Shown here piece by piece: positions 6,284-6,545 of a stretch of 6,545 nt of DNA (the first letter of the stretch is position 1; the number at the start of each line of letters is the position of its first letter). A program made the translations under genes and the position numbers. Source of the DNA: AWTP1-13 sp035253505. GTDB lineage: Bacteria; Pseudomonadota; Alphaproteobacteria; Rhizobiales; Hyphomicrobiaceae. The notes beneath the pieces were generated by a model that had not been told where the DNA came from, searched no databases, and worked only from the letters and a program-made list of their open reading frames with translations. The stretch spans positions 1 to 6,545 of the forward strand of contig DATFCC010000062.1 of NCBI GenBank assembly GCA_035253505.1, read 5' to 3'.

Positions 6284-6545
6284 ATGAAACGAACGTGGAC
6301 CATTATCGGCGTGGCCGACGTCGCCCATAGCCTGAAATGGTATCAGACGCTGTTCGGCCAGCCGGAGACACCTTCCGCTCACGATGACTTCGGGCAAATC
6401 GTCGACACGGACGGCACGGTGCTGCTTTGCCTGCATCAATGGGGCGCGCACGGACATCCAACCTTGCTCGGCCCCGACCGCGGTCCGCCGGGCAACGGCT
6501 TGCTCTTGTTCTTCCGCGTGGATGACTTCGACGAGACGCTTGCCA
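6284..6545 (+). CDS. VOC family protein (glyoxalase/bleomycin-resistance fold), 5' part
   Basis: The first 87 residues are present and the frame is open to the right edge. The opening TIIGVADVAHSLKWYQTLFG is the classic first beta-alpha unit of a vicinal-oxygen-chelate module, a strand followed by VxDVxxSLxWYxxLFG. Strands around VLLCLHQW (46-53) and LLLFFRVDDFDET (73-85) continue the fold; the latter begins the second repeat unit or the last strand of the first. The first-strand metal-binding His common in glyoxalase I and dioxygenases is not present (Thr/Ile there), so a glyoxalase I role is not supported. VOC proteins include dioxygenases, epimerases and antibiotic-binding proteins, and nothing here decides among them. 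The gene starts 107 nt after the DmsA-like gene with its own strong ribosome site; a functional link between the two is not shown. Confidence 0.88.
   Translation, partial: MKRTWTIIGVADVAHSLKWYQTLFGQPETPSAHDDFGQIVDTDGTVLLCLHQWGAHGHPTLLGPDRGPPGNGLLLFFRVDDFDETLA

Overview
The window is dense, GC-rich bacterial DNA with high G/C at third codon positions. Its gene types are a dipeptide-type ABC transporter next to amidohydrolytic enzymes, a DHDPS-fold protein, a DmsA-type molybdoenzyme and a VOC protein. This mix suggests a metabolically versatile proteobacterium, probably an alphaproteobacterium (Rhizobiales- or Reyranella-like) or possibly a member of the Burkholderiales. The lineage is inferred from gene content and composition, not proven. 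I saw no mobile element, tRNA, rRNA or CRISPR array.

Left part (1-2926, + strand): the C-terminal end of an oligopeptide/dipeptide ABC transporter ATPase is followed by a 149-nt gap. The gap holds two GC-rich inverted repeats. Then come an amidase-signature hydrolase with an intact Lys-Ser-Ser triad and, 18 nt later, a DHDPS/N-acetylneuraminate-lyase-fold protein. These three genes look like one uptake-and-breakdown module: import an amide or peptide-like compound, hydrolyse the amide, then process the product. The substrate cannot be read from the sequence. The DHDPS-fold protein keeps the Schiff-base lysine but lacks the other signature catalytic residues.

Middle (2927-3935): a short minus-strand gene converges on the module. 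It encodes a probable secreted or membrane-anchored DUF2066-like protein that lacks the N-terminal half usual for that family. Upstream of it lies a divergent non-coding region of about 390 bp that must hold the promoters of this gene and of the next gene on the + strand. I found no convincing promoter or riboswitch there.

Right part (3936-6545, + strand): a complete 746-aa DmsA-type molybdopterin oxidoreductase has a four-cysteine cluster site but no Tat signal. No electron-transfer or membrane-anchor subunit lies beside it. After about 107 nt with a weak GC-rich hairpin, a VOC (glyoxalase/bleomycin-resistance fold) gene begins and runs off the window.

Nothing here amounts to a clearly new multi-gene system. 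The most unusual items are the divergent active site of the DHDPS-fold protein, the orphan and apparently cytoplasmic DmsA homologue, and the structured spacer before the amidase gene.
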